Source: Bacillota bacterium
GTDB lineage: Bacteria; Bacillota; Clostridia; DSM-8532
DNA: 28,346 nucleotides
Reading direction: 5' to 3'
Assembly (NCBI GenBank): GCA_023440865.1
Contig: JAEXRM010000207.1
Location: 1-28,346 of the forward strand
In this document: piece after piece, positions 11,359-18,876 of the stretch
Layout: each line of letters starts with the position of its first letter
Position numbering within the stretch: position 1 is the first letter of the stretch
Position numbers and translations under genes: made by a program
Notes under the pieces: model-generated
Told to the model about the DNA's origin: nothing
Seen by the model: the letters and a program-made list of their open reading frames with translations, nothing else
Databases searched by the model: none

Positions 11359-11465
11359 GTTGTCACTCCTCGCCAAACGGACAGTCTCGGCCCGGAAAAG
11401 GGTCCATGCCGTCCGTTTCGGGTTCGGCCGTTCCCGGGACGCGGGAACGGTGCAGCTGGCTGCGT
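11359..11465 (-). promoter_or_regulatory. Leader of ecfA with two inverted repeats
   Basis: Between the alpha-operon terminator and ecfA there is a perfect 9-bp stem (11428-11436 with 11442-11450, loop 5 nt). A second pair, AAACGGAC with GTCCGTTT, encloses about 28 nt just before the ribosome-binding site. No clear -10/-35 pair was found, so how ecfA is transcribed is open. Confidence 0.4.
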
Positions 11466-11505
11466 AAAAAAAGGATGGAGAGCGGCACAAGCACACTCTC
11501 CATCC
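11466..11505 (-). terminator. Strong intrinsic terminator after rplQ
   Basis: A perfect 10-bp stem, GGATGGAGAG with CTCTCCATCC, a 13-nt loop and seven T follow on the minus strand. It lies about 140 nt after the rplQ stop and ends the ribosomal-protein unit. It is the clearest terminator in the window. Confidence 0.93.
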
Positions 11506-11644
11506 GGTTGTTACGGTCTTTTGGCTTCCGGAGCGGAGAATTCCGCCTGCGAGCCGTTGTCTGACAGATGCGCAGGCCGGTGGAATTCCGGCATCTTCCC
11601 GGCGCCTTGGCTTGGAAGAGACCAGCCTGCTCTTTTCCGGCGCC

Positions 11645-12172
11645 TTACTTCGTCAGTTCGAGGACGACGACGGGCGCGCCGTCGCCACGGCGGGCACCGA
11701 GCTTGTAGGTGCGGGTGTAGCCACCCTTGACACCCTTGAACTTCGGGCCGATCTCGTTCATCAGCTTGTTGGTCAGGCTGACGGACTTGCCTTCCGCATC
11801 ATGGATGCGGTACACCCAATTCATCATGTTGCGGCGCGCGGCCAGACGGGACGGAGCATCCACCTGGCGGAGCTCTTCCTTCTTGGTACGTTCCACAACC
11901 TGATACTTGTTGCCATTCTTGCTCGTCACGGTCTTGTAGGACTTGTAGCCCTTGCTGTCAACGACCGGCGCGCTGATGGTGACGCTCTTGGACGTGAAGT
12001 TGTCGCATTCCCTGACAGCCAGCGTGATGAGCTTTTCAGCGATCGCGGCCACTTCCTTCGCACGGGTCTCCGTGGTCTCGATGCGGCCGTGCTGGATCAA
12101 AGAGGTGACCAGGCCTTTCAGCATGGCTTTGCGCTGATCGGTCGGCCGTCCCAGCTTCCTCTGTGTCGGCAT
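11645..12172 (-). CDS. rplQ: 50S ribosomal protein L17 (bL17) with an internal insertion
   Basis: bL17 binds 23S rRNA near the peptide exit. The start MPTQRKLGRPTDQRKAMLKG, the IETTETRAKE helix and the end YTRTYKLGARRGDGAPVVVLEL are canonical. The protein has 175 residues against about 113-127 in most bacteria. The excess is a Lys/Ser/Thr/Tyr-rich segment at about residues 55-104 between the first helices and APSRLAARRNMMNWVY. It is the last gene of the alpha cluster, 170 nt after rpoA. Confidence 0.97.
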   Translation of the reverse strand: MPTQRKLGRPTDQRKAMLKGLVTSLIQHGRIETTETRAKEVAAIAEKLITLAVRECDNFTSKSVTISAPVVDSKGYKSYKTVTSKNGNKYQVVERTKKEELRQVDAPSRLAARRNMMNWVYRIHDAEGKSVSLTNKLMNEIGPKFKGVKGGYTRTYKLGARRGDGAPVVVLELTK

Positions 12173-12342
12173 TGTTTTCCCTCCCTCAATCTACCCTGCA
12201 GATACGCGTGGCGTTGTGCCGGGCTTCCCGGTGCGTTCCGGGCGATGCTGTTTGTGAACCATGATGCCCGGGAATGACCACGGGACACCTTGTCGGCGGT
12301 TCCGGCGCAAGCCGTCCTGCCGCGTTCATTCCGTTCTGTGGT

Positions 12343-13290
12343 TCATTCCTCGGTCGGCGCGAGCGAAAGGCCCATGGCCTCGAGCTTCTGCACGACTTCC
12401 TCAAGCGACTTCCGGCCCAGGTTGCGGACCTTCATCATGTCGTCCTCGGTCTTGTTCGTCAGGTCCTCCACCGTGTTGATGCCGGCGCGCTTGAGGCAGT
12501 TGTAGGAACGGACCGACAGGTCGAGTTCCTCGATCGTCATCTCGAGGATCTTGTCGCGGGCGGGTTCGCCCTTCTCGACGAGAATCTCGGCATGACGCGC
12601 CTTGTCGTTGAGGTTGATGAACAGGTTGAGGTGATCGCTCAGGATCTTGGCTCCCAGGCTGATCGCCTCTTCCGGCGCGATGCTGCCATCGGTCCAGACC
12701 TCGATCGTCAGACGATCGTAGTCTGTCACCTGTCCCACACGGGTGTTGTCAACCACATAGTTGACCTTCGTGCAGGGCGTGTAGATGGAATCGACCGGGA
12801 TGATGCCGATCGGCTGGTTGGGCGTCTTGTTCTTGTCCGCGGACACATAGCCGCGGCCATGGTTCACCGCGATCTCCATGAAGAAGCGGTTGCTTCCCGA
12901 GATGGTCGCGATGTGCATGTCCGGGTTGAGGATTTCCACATCCGCGTCCGTCTTGATATCGCCGGCCTTGATCTCCCCTTCGCCCTCGTAATCGATGTAG
13001 AGGGTCTTCGGCTCGTCGCCGTGCAGCTTCAGGCGCAGGCCCTTGATGTTCAGGATGATTTCCGTCACATCTTCGACCACGCCGGGAACCGTGGAGAACT
13101 CATGGAGAACCCCGTCGATCTTGATCGACGTGACCGCGGCGCCGGGCAGCGAGGACAGAAGAATCCGGCGGAGCGAGTTGCCCAGCGTGATGCCGTAGCC
13201 CCGTTCCAGCGGTTCCACCACGAACTTCCCGTAGGAGTTGTTCCCGGAGGTCTCCACGCATTCGATCCTCGGCTTTTCAATTTCGATCAT
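12343..13290 (-). CDS. rpoA: RNA polymerase subunit alpha
   Basis: The alpha subunit dimerises to start RNA polymerase assembly and contacts activators and UP elements. At 315 residues it is the usual Bacillota length. The N-terminal domain has GYGITLGNSLRRILLSSLPG (about 30-49). The C-terminal domain has LDLSVRSYNCLKRAGINTV, carrying the Arg that binds DNA minor grooves, and NLGRKSLEEV. It is in its normal place between rpsD and rplQ. The 79-bp spacer before it contains a CCCGC/GCGGG stem. Confidence 0.98.
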   Translation of the reverse strand: MIEIEKPRIECVETSGNNSYGKFVVEPLERGYGITLGNSLRRILLSSLPGAAVTSIKIDGVLHEFSTVPGVVEDVTEIILNIKGLRLKLHGDEPKTLYIDYEGEGEIKAGDIKTDADVEILNPDMHIATISGSNRFFMEIAVNHGRGYVSADKNKTPNQPIGIIPVDSIYTPCTKVNYVVDNTRVGQVTDYDRLTIEVWTDGSIAPEEAISLGAKILSDHLNLFINLNDKARHAEILVEKGEPARDKILEMTIEELDLSVRSYNCLKRAGINTVEDLTNKTEDDMMKVRNLGRKSLEEVVQKLEAMGLSLAPTEE

Positions 13291-13369
13291 CAGTCAACCC
13301 TCCTTGGGTTCCAGCCCGCGGCGGCGGGCGGACGCGCGCAGCGTCGCCCGTGCCGCATGTTCCGGTTTC

Positions 13370-13996
13370 TTACTTGGAGTAGAGTTCGACGATGAGGTGT
13401 TCCTGCACCGGCAGGTCGATGTCTTCCCGGGCGGGAAGGGCCACGATCTTGCCCTTGAGGTTCTCCTGATCGACTTCAATCCACTTCGGAACAACCTTGG
13501 AACCGGTGATGTCGAGGATTTCCTTGAAACGGACGGACTTGCGGCTGGCCTCGGCGACCTCGATCGCCTCGCCGACCCGGGTCTGGTAGGAAGGGATGTT
13601 GACGCGCTTGCCGTTCACGGTGAAGTGGCCGTGCGTGACAAGCTGACGGGCTTCCGCACGCGTGGAGCCGAAGCCCATGCGGTACACGACATTGTCGAGG
13701 CGGGACTCGAGCAGCTGGAGCAGCACTTCGCCGGTGATGCCCTTCTTGCTGTCCGCGGTTTCAAAGTAGCCGCGGAACTGGCTCTCGAGGACGCCGTAGA
13801 AACGCTTCGCCTTCTGCTTCTCACGCAGCTGGACGCCATATTCGGACAACTTCTTCTTGGCCTGGCCGTGCTGACCGGGGGCGTAGGCCCTCCTGGAAAG
13901 CGCGCACTTGCCGCCGTAGCAACGTTCGCCCTTGAGGAACAGCTTCTGGCCCTCGCGACGGCAGAGCTTGCATGATGCACCTGTATATCTTGCCAT
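13370..13996 (-). CDS. rpsD: 30S ribosomal protein S4 (uS4)
   Basis: uS4 starts assembly of the small-subunit body on 16S rRNA and in many bacteria represses its own operon. The protein has 208 residues. The N-terminal zinc site is intact: Cys9, Cys12, Cys26 and Cys31. The RNA-binding S4 domain is at about 95-160 (ESRLDNVVYRMGF, ARQLVTHGHFTVNG). It follows rpsK closely. Both zinc-type and zinc-free forms occur in Bacillota; this is the zinc form. Confidence 0.98.
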   Translation of the reverse strand: MARYTGASCKLCRREGQKLFLKGERCYGGKCALSRRAYAPGQHGQAKKKLSEYGVQLREKQKAKRFYGVLESQFRGYFETADSKKGITGEVLLQLLESRLDNVVYRMGFGSTRAEARQLVTHGHFTVNGKRVNIPSYQTRVGEAIEVAEASRKSVRFKEILDITGSKVVPKWIEVDQENLKGKIVALPAREDIDLPVQEHLIVELYSK

Positions 13997-14013
13997 GGAT
14001 TCCTACACCTCCG

Positions 14014-14415
14014 TCAAACTCTTCTTCTCTTGGGCGGTCTGCAGCCGTTGTGCGGAATCGGAGTGACGTCCTTGATGAGGTTCACTTCGAGACCTGCCGT
14101 CTGCAGTGCGCGGATGGCCGCTTCGCGTCCGGAACCCGGACCCTTGACGTAGACCGAGACCAGGCGGAGGCCATGTTCCATGGCGGCCCGGGCGGCGGTT
14201 TCCGCAGCCTGCTGTGCGGCGAACGGCGTGCTCTTCTTGGAACCGCGGAAGCCGAGTCCACCGGCACTGGCCCACGAGAGCGCGTTGCCCATCGTGTCCG
14301 TCATGGTCACGATGGTATTGTTGAACGAAGAGTGAATGTGGCAGGCGCCACGTTCGATATTCTTCTTTTCCTTTTTCTTTCTGGACCTTCTGACAACTTT
14401 GCCTGCTGCAGCCAT
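14014..14415 (-). CDS. rpsK: 30S ribosomal protein S11 (uS11)
   Basis: uS11 sits on the platform of the small subunit near the mRNA exit. The 133-residue protein has a basic N-terminal tail (KVVRRSRKKKEKKNIERG), HIHSSFNNTIVTMTD, the Gly-rich WASAGGLGFRGSKKSTPFAA block and the end TPIPHNGCRPPKRRRV, all characteristic. It lies 18 nt after rpsM and 17 nt before rpsD. Confidence 0.98.
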   Translation of the reverse strand: MAAAGKVVRRSRKKKEKKNIERGACHIHSSFNNTIVTMTDTMGNALSWASAGGLGFRGSKKSTPFAAQQAAETAARAAMEHGLRLVSVYVKGPGSGREAAIRALQTAGLEVNLIKDVTPIPHNGCRPPKRRRV

Positions 14416-14433
14416 TTACGATCGACCTCCCGC

Positions 14434-14802
14434 TTACTTCTTCTTGTTGGCTATGGTCTTTCTCGGGCCCTTGCGGGTTCTCGCGTTCGTCTTCGTACGC
14501 TGGCCGCGGACCGGCAGACCCATTCTGTGACGCAGACCGCGATAGCAGCGGATTTCCATCAGCCGCTTGATGTTCAGTGCGGTCTCGCGGCGCAGGTCGC
14601 CTTCGACGGTGTAGTTCTTCTCGATCGTGTCACGCAGCTTGCTGATTTCCTCGTCGGTCAGGTCGCGGACGCGTGTGTCGGGATTGACACCCGTGGCATC
14701 GAGGATCTCATGGGAGCGGGTACGGCCGATTCCGAAGATATAGGTCAGCCCGATCTCCACCCTCTTTTCTCTTGGCAAGTCGACACCTGCTATACGAGCC
14801 AA
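14434..14802 (-). CDS. rpsM: 30S ribosomal protein S13 (uS13), TTG start
   Basis: uS13 lies at the head of the small subunit and contacts P-site tRNA and the large subunit. The 122-residue protein reads MARIAGVDLPREKRVEIGLT, with GIGRTRSHEIL and the basic C-terminal end RGQRTKTNARTRKGPRKT. The initiator is TTG, with GGAGGTG 8 nt upstream; no ATG fits. It comes 276 nt after rpmJ, an unusually wide gap for this junction. Confidence 0.97.
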   Translation of the reverse strand: MARIAGVDLPREKRVEIGLTYIFGIGRTRSHEILDATGVNPDTRVRDLTDEEISKLRDTIEKNYTVEGDLRRETALNIKRLMEIRCYRGLRHRMGLPVRGQRTKTNARTRKGPRKTIANKKK

Positions 14803-15078
14803 TTTCGTGCACCTCCGATAATGTGCGTCACCGCATGTGCGGCGTGGGCTTGTCGCCCGTTCCGGTATTGTTCATTCTCCGTTTCCGATGCAATTGACCC
14901 ATCGCGGATGGAGTTCCCGGACCTGTCGGCCCTGTATGTGAAGATCGTTCCGGGTAACCGGAATACCGGTCAGCCGCCCCTTTCCGATCCTTTTCTTCCA
15001 CTTCGCGGCGCCCGGGGGCGCCGCACGCGAAAGAACGCATGTGTCCGCCGCCCGGCCGGAGCCGGCGCGGCAAAGGGC
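14803..15078 (-). other. 276-bp rpmJ-rpsM spacer with GC-rich hairpins
   Basis: No gene is supported here. A perfect 8-bp stem GCGGCGCC/GGCGCCGC with a 4-nt loop stands at 15005-15024. A TTCCGG/CCGGAA stem stands at 14948-14963. A further imperfect GC stem lies next to the rpmJ stop. None is followed by a T tract, so they are not obvious terminators. Confidence 0.7.
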
Positions 15079-15192
15079 TCAGCCCTGGCGCTGCTTGTGC
15101 TTGGGGGTGCTGCAGATGACCATCACGCGGCCCTTGCGGCGGATGATCTTGCACTTTTCGCAAATCTTCTTCACAGACGGCTTGACTTTCAT
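15079..15192 (-). CDS. rpmJ: 50S ribosomal protein L36 (bL36), zinc form
   Basis: bL36 is the smallest large-subunit protein and stabilises 23S rRNA late in assembly. The 37-residue protein is MKVKPSVKKICEKCKIIRRK followed by a short basic end. The zinc ligands Cys11, Cys14, Cys27 and His32 are all present. It has its standard place after infA. An open frame continues upstream of this ATG, but the conserved length fixes the start. Confidence 0.97.
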   Translation of the reverse strand: MKVKPSVKKICEKCKIIRRKGRVMVICSTPKHKQRQG

Positions 15193-15245
15193 TTCGGGTT
15201 CCCTCCGTTCATCAATGACGTGTTCGGTATCCTGTTTCCCGGTCT

Positions 15246-15479
15246 TTATTTCGCACGCCACGTGATGCGGCCGCGGGTCAGGTCGTAGGTGGACATCTCG
15301 ATGGTGACGCGGTCACCGGGCAGGATGCGGATGTAATTCATGCGCAGCTTGCCGGAGATGTGGGCGAGGATTTCGATGCCGTTCTGCAGCTTCACCTTGA
15401 ACATGGCGTTCGGAAGCGCTTCCTGGACGACGCCCTCCAATTCGATGATATCTTCCTTGTTGCTGGTGTCCTTTGCCAA
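15246..15479 (-). CDS. infA: Translation initiation factor IF-1
   Basis: IF-1 blocks the ribosomal A site during initiation. The protein is a single S1-like OB fold with 77 residues: DIIELEGVVQEALPNAMFKV, LAHISGKLRMNYIRILPGDRV and the end YDLTRGRITWR. It is a few residues longer than usual at the N-terminus (MAKDTSNKE). The ATG lies 2 nt after the stop of the KOW gene, suggesting translational coupling. Confidence 0.98.
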   Translation of the reverse strand: MAKDTSNKEDIIELEGVVQEALPNAMFKVKLQNGIEILAHISGKLRMNYIRILPGDRVTIEMSTYDLTRGRITWRAK

Positions 15480-15481
15480 GT

Positions 15482-15778
15482 TCAGCCCTCCTGTCGCTCT
15501 GGTTCGCTGCCTTGCGGCGCCTCATACGCGCGGATCACCCTGCGCAGGTCCGCATCGAGCAGCCTGCGCCGGTTCGCAAGAATCCCGGCGACCTCCGCGC
15601 TTGTCTGTTCCAGGATCTCGAGGTGGCGCAGCTTCTTCTTCTTCGGCCGTTCCACCCGACGGATCTCGCCGTCCGCCACCTGCACATGCGCCTCGTCGAC
15701 GATGCCGGTGATGATGAACAGACGATCCTTGTCCCTTCCGGCCTTGGACCTAGCAAACCTGCCAATGACGGAATCCAC
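15482..15778 (-). CDS. KOW-domain RNA-binding protein (L14e/L24-like), GTG start
   Basis: This 98-residue basic protein has an N-terminal KOW/SH3-like barrel: IGRFARSKAGRDKDRLFIIT, then VQVADGEIRRVERPKKKKLRHLE. A helical C-terminus follows. Such a gene sits between map and infA in many Clostridia and is annotated as an RNA-binding or L14e-like protein; its role is not established as far as I know. The chosen GTG has GGGGTG upstream and gives the conserved start. An ATG 45 nt upstream is in frame but has no ribosome-binding site. Confidence 0.88.
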   Translation of the reverse strand: MDSVIGRFARSKAGRDKDRLFIITGIVDEAHVQVADGEIRRVERPKKKKLRHLEILEQTSAEVAGILANRRRLLDADLRRVIRAYEAPQGSEPERQEG

Positions 15779-15868
15779 GTGAACACCCCATGCAAAAGCT
15801 CGGCGCCGCCTCATTCCCGCCATTCGGAAAGGGAAATGATGGCATGGTACGTCGAGTCTAACTACTGT

Positions 15869-15897
15869 ATTCTATCGAAAACCGCCATCCATTTCAA
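15869..15897 (-). promoter_or_regulatory. Internal promoter candidate ahead of the KOW-infA-rpmJ-alpha genes
   Basis: On the minus strand TTGAAA and TAGAAT are 17 bp apart, in a locally AT-rich patch of the 180-bp map-KOW spacer. The inferred start is near 15862, giving a leader of about 80 nt. It could drive everything from the KOW gene to rplQ in addition to read-through. Confidence 0.6.
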
Positions 15898-15958
15898 GCG
15901 TCCGGATGCATTCTTCAGAAATATTTCCTCGACGCCGTTTGCTTGCCCGGATGCCCCC

Positions 15959-16726
15959 CTACCACGGCCGTGTCAGGATCACCGGACCGTCCGACGTGAT
16001 GGCGAGCGTGTTCTCGAAGTGGGCCGACAGCTTTCCGTCCGCCGTCACGATCGTCCACTTGTCATCGAGCACGTTGACGCGCCAGGTACCGACATTGACC
16101 ATGGGCTCGATGCAGAGCGTCATGTTCTCGACGATCCGGGGGCCGCGCTCGCGACCGGCGTAGTTCGGAATCTGCGGCTCCTCGTGCATTTCCGTGCCGA
16201 TGCCGTGCCCGACGAAGTCGCGGACGACGGTGAATCCGCTGCTTTCAACGACCTGCTGCACGGCGGCCGAGATGTCGCGGATGCGGTTGCCCGGCACGGC
16301 TGCGCGCATGCCTGCCATGAAGCTCTCCTCCGTGACCCGGATGAGCCTTTCGGCTTCCGGGGACACGCGCCCCACTGCAAAGGTGCGTGCCGCGTCCCCA
16401 TGCCAGCCGTCGACGATCGCGCCGACATCCACACTCAGGATGTCGCCCTCCTTGAGTACCTGCGCACCGGGGATGCCGTGGATGACCACTTCATTCACCG
16501 AAGCGCAGATGACGCCGGGGAAGTCGATGCCGCCGTACGGACAGGGCTCGCCAAGAAAGGACGGGATGGCCCCGGCCGCCTTCATGATGTCGAGTGCCGC
16601 ACGATTGAGCTCAGCGGTTGTGACGCCGGGAACGACCAGCTCGCCCAGACGGGCGAGGACGCGCGCGACGACGTCGCCGGCCTTTTTCATGCTGTCGATT
16701 TCACGTTGTGACTTGATGGTCATCAT
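15959..16726 (-). CDS. map: Type I methionine aminopeptidase
   Basis: The enzyme removes the initiator methionine from new proteins using two metal ions. The 255-residue protein has all five ligands: Asp100, Asp111, His174, Glu207 and Glu238. It also has the substrate His83 in NEVVIHGIPG. The N-terminal SH3-binding zinc extension of some forms is absent. Its ATG overlaps the adk stop (ATGA); a second ATG follows directly, so the start is uncertain by one codon. A 180-bp spacer with a promoter candidate follows. Confidence 0.98.
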   Translation of the reverse strand: MMTIKSQREIDSMKKAGDVVARVLARLGELVVPGVTTAELNRAALDIMKAAGAIPSFLGEPCPYGGIDFPGVICASVNEVVIHGIPGAQVLKEGDILSVDVGAIVDGWHGDAARTFAVGRVSPEAERLIRVTEESFMAGMRAAVPGNRIRDISAAVQQVVESSGFTVVRDFVGHGIGTEMHEEPQIPNYAGRERGPRIVENMTLCIEPMVNVGTWRVNVLDDKWTIVTADGKLSAHFENTLAITSDGPVILTRPW

Positions 16727-17373
16727 GCCTTGATTTCCTTCACCCTGTCCAGGATGTCCCGGGTTGTGTCGGCGATGGACTGCGTGCCGTCGATGTCCCG
16801 CACCACGCCCTGGAGGGCGTAATGGGCGATCAGCGGCTCCGTCTGGCTGTGGTAGGTTGCCAGCCGGCTCCTGACGGTTTCCTCCTTGTCATCCTCCCGG
16901 ATGTAGAGGGTGTTGCCGTCCTGGTCGCACACGTTCTCGACCCGGGGCGGGTTGCTGGTGACGTGGTAGGTCCTGCCGCAGCTGCACATACGTCGTCCGG
17001 ACATGCGGCCGACGATGATCTGGTCGGGGCATTCGAGGTTCACGACGATTTCGATGCGCTTGCCTTCCCCCGCCAGCAGCGCGTCGAGACGCTCCGCCTG
17101 CGGGATGGTGCGGGGAAAACCGTCGAGAATGAAGCCTTCCAGGCAGTCCGGCTTCGCCAGCCGGTCCGCCACGATGCCGACCGTCAGTTCGTCGGGCACG
17201 AGGCCGCCCGCGTCGATGATCGTCTTGACCTGCCTGCCCAGTTCGGTGCCTTCCTTGATGTTGGCCCTGAAGATGTCGCCCGTCGAAATGTGCGGGACGT
17301 TCAACGCGGCCGAAAGGTTTTGGGCCTGGCTTCCCTTGCCTGCGCCGGGGGGGCCGAGCAAAATCATTCTCAT
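16723..17373 (-). CDS. adk: Adenylate kinase
   Basis: Adk interconverts ATP, ADP and AMP (ATP + AMP = 2 ADP). The 216-residue protein has the P-loop GPPGAGKG (7-14), the AMP-site block STGDIFRANI, GFILDGFPRT and a long LID domain with a zinc site. The zinc site is unusual: Cys130-x-Cys132 with Cys149-x2-Asp152. Bacillus has Cys-x2-Cys, so one residue is missing. The start MRMILLGPPG sets normal length; the open frame upstream covers a hairpin-filled 212-bp spacer from secY. Confidence 0.97.
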   Translation of the reverse strand: MRMILLGPPGAGKGSQAQNLSAALNVPHISTGDIFRANIKEGTELGRQVKTIIDAGGLVPDELTVGIVADRLAKPDCLEGFILDGFPRTIPQAERLDALLAGEGKRIEIVVNLECPDQIIVGRMSGRRMCSCGRTYHVTSNPPRVENVCDQDGNTLYIREDDKEETVRSRLATYHSQTEPLIAHYALQGVVRDIDGTQSIADTTRDILDRVKEIKA

Positions 17374-17585
17374 GCGTGATCCATCCAATCTCCCGTACCC
17401 TGCCCGCGGCCGGCGCGTCATGACGCGCGCCGGTGCCGGATCGGTGCGGGTGGTCATTCGAGCTGTCGAGGTGCCGTTTCTATGGGGTGATGGCGGTTCC
17501 GAAGACCGCCACAATGGGGAAACGGCCCATGGCGCCCGTTCGGACGCCATGGGACCGTCATCGACCGGTTGGCCCCGGCCGTGCC
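17374..17585 (-). other. 212-bp secY-adk spacer with three palindromes
   Basis: Three stems stand in a row. One is CCGGCGCGTCA with TGACGCGCGCCGG (17410-17433). One is GGCGGT/ACCGCC with a 7-nt loop (17492-17510). One is a perfect 9-bp CCCATGGCG/CGCCATGGG with a 10-nt loop (17526-17553), extended by CGG/CCG. No T tract follows any of them. No gene is supported. Confidence 0.7.
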
Positions 17586-18875
17586 TTATTCGAGGAAGCC
17601 CTTGTAGTGGCGCATCAGCAGCTGGGACTCGATCTGCTTCATCGTGTCAAGCGCGACGCCGACCATGATGAGCATCGAGGTGCCGCCGAACCACAGCCCC
17701 TGCACGCCGGTGACGGACTGCAGGATGCTCGGGAAGATGGTGATGAGGGCGAGGAACAGGGCGCCGAACCACGTGATGCGGTTCAGGACCTTGGAAATGT
17801 AGTCGGAGGTGGGCTTGCCGGGACGGATGCCGGGAATGAAGCCGCCGTTCTTGCGGATGTTGTTCGCAAGCTCGATGGGGTTGAACACCAGCACCGTGTA
17901 GAAGAACGTGAACGCCATGACGAACACGGCCAGCAGGATCGTGTACAGCCAGCCGCCGTTGAAGTTGCGCAACGTCGACCAGAAGCCGGTGGAGTTCGGG
18001 GCCACCAGGTTGATGATGGTGGCCGGGAACGCGAGGATGGACATGGCGAAGATGATCGGAATGACGCCGGACACATTCACCTTCATCGGAATGTGGGTGC
18101 TCTGTCCGCCGTACATCTTCCGGCCCACCACGCGCTTGGCGTACTGTACGGGGATGCGGCGCTCGGCCTGGGTGACCCAGATGACGAAAGCGACAACGCC
18201 CGTGAAGACGGCCACGATGGCAACGACGATGGCGATGCCGATCAGCACGCGCCCTTCCTGGCCATAGCTCTTGATGATGTCGATCATCGCCGTGAGTGCG
18301 GACGGACCGCGGGAGATGATGTTCACGAAGATGATCATGGACATGCCGTTGCCGATGCCGTACTGGTTGATCTGCTCACCGAGCCACATGATGAACGCGG
18401 TGCCGGCGGTCAGGGACAGCGTGATGGTCAGGAAGGACCAGATCCCGGGCGTGGTGACCGCGCTGCGGAAACCGATGTACATGGCCGACGCCTCGACAAA
18501 GCCGAGAATGACGGTGCCGTACCGGATCCACTGGGCCAGGATCTTGCGGCCCTCCTCGCCTTCCTTCTGCAGCTGTTCCAGGCGCGGAATCGCGATCGTG
18601 AGCAGCTGCATGATGATGGAGGCGTTGATGTACGGGGTGATGGACATGGCAAAGATGCTGGCCTTCTCGAACGCACCGCCGGCCAGGATGTCCATGAACC
18701 CGAGCAGGCTGCCCTGCCCGGAGACCATGCTTGCCAATGCACTGGCGGAAAGACCGGGGACGGGGATGTAGACACCCACGCGATAGATGACCAGCAGCAA
18801 GACGGTCATGAAGATCTTCTTGCGCAGATCCTGAATCTTCCAGGCATTTTTCAATGGAGCGAGTACGTTCTCCAT
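17586..18875 (-). CDS. secY: Protein translocase channel subunit SecY
   Basis: SecY forms the membrane channel for exported and inner-membrane proteins. The 429-residue protein has the ten hydrophobic segments expected, beginning with KKIFMTVLLLVIYRVGVYIP. The periplasmic plug follows (ASALASMVSGQGSLLGFMDI). The cytosolic loops VVGRKMYGGQSTHIPMKVN and NGGFIPGIRPGKPTSDYI are canonical. One base separates the rplO stop from its ATG. Its position after rplO in the spc cluster is standard. Confidence 0.98.
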   Translation of the reverse strand: MENVLAPLKNAWKIQDLRKKIFMTVLLLVIYRVGVYIPVPGLSASALASMVSGQGSLLGFMDILAGGAFEKASIFAMSITPYINASIIMQLLTIAIPRLEQLQKEGEEGRKILAQWIRYGTVILGFVEASAMYIGFRSAVTTPGIWSFLTITLSLTAGTAFIMWLGEQINQYGIGNGMSMIIFVNIISRGPSALTAMIDIIKSYGQEGRVLIGIAIVVAIVAVFTGVVAFVIWVTQAERRIPVQYAKRVVGRKMYGGQSTHIPMKVNVSGVIPIIFAMSILAFPATIINLVAPNSTGFWSTLRNFNGGWLYTILLAVFVMAFTFFYTVLVFNPIELANNIRKNGGFIPGIRPGKPTSDYISKVLNRITWFGALFLALITIFPSILQSVTGVQGLWFGGTSMLIMVGVALDTMKQIESQLLMRHYKGFLE

Positions 18876-18876
18876 G

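Noticed and set aside
12173..12342. Promoter or terminator in the 170-bp rpoA-rplQ spacer
   Set aside because: No -10/-35 pair or T-tract hairpin was found. A short run resembling the 33-bp repeat unit (GAACGGAATGAA) is present but too brief to claim a relation.
14828..14875. 15-codon peptide frame in the rpmJ-rpsM gap
   Set aside because: The Shine-Dalgarno-like bases touch the ATG, and such a short frame is expected by chance.
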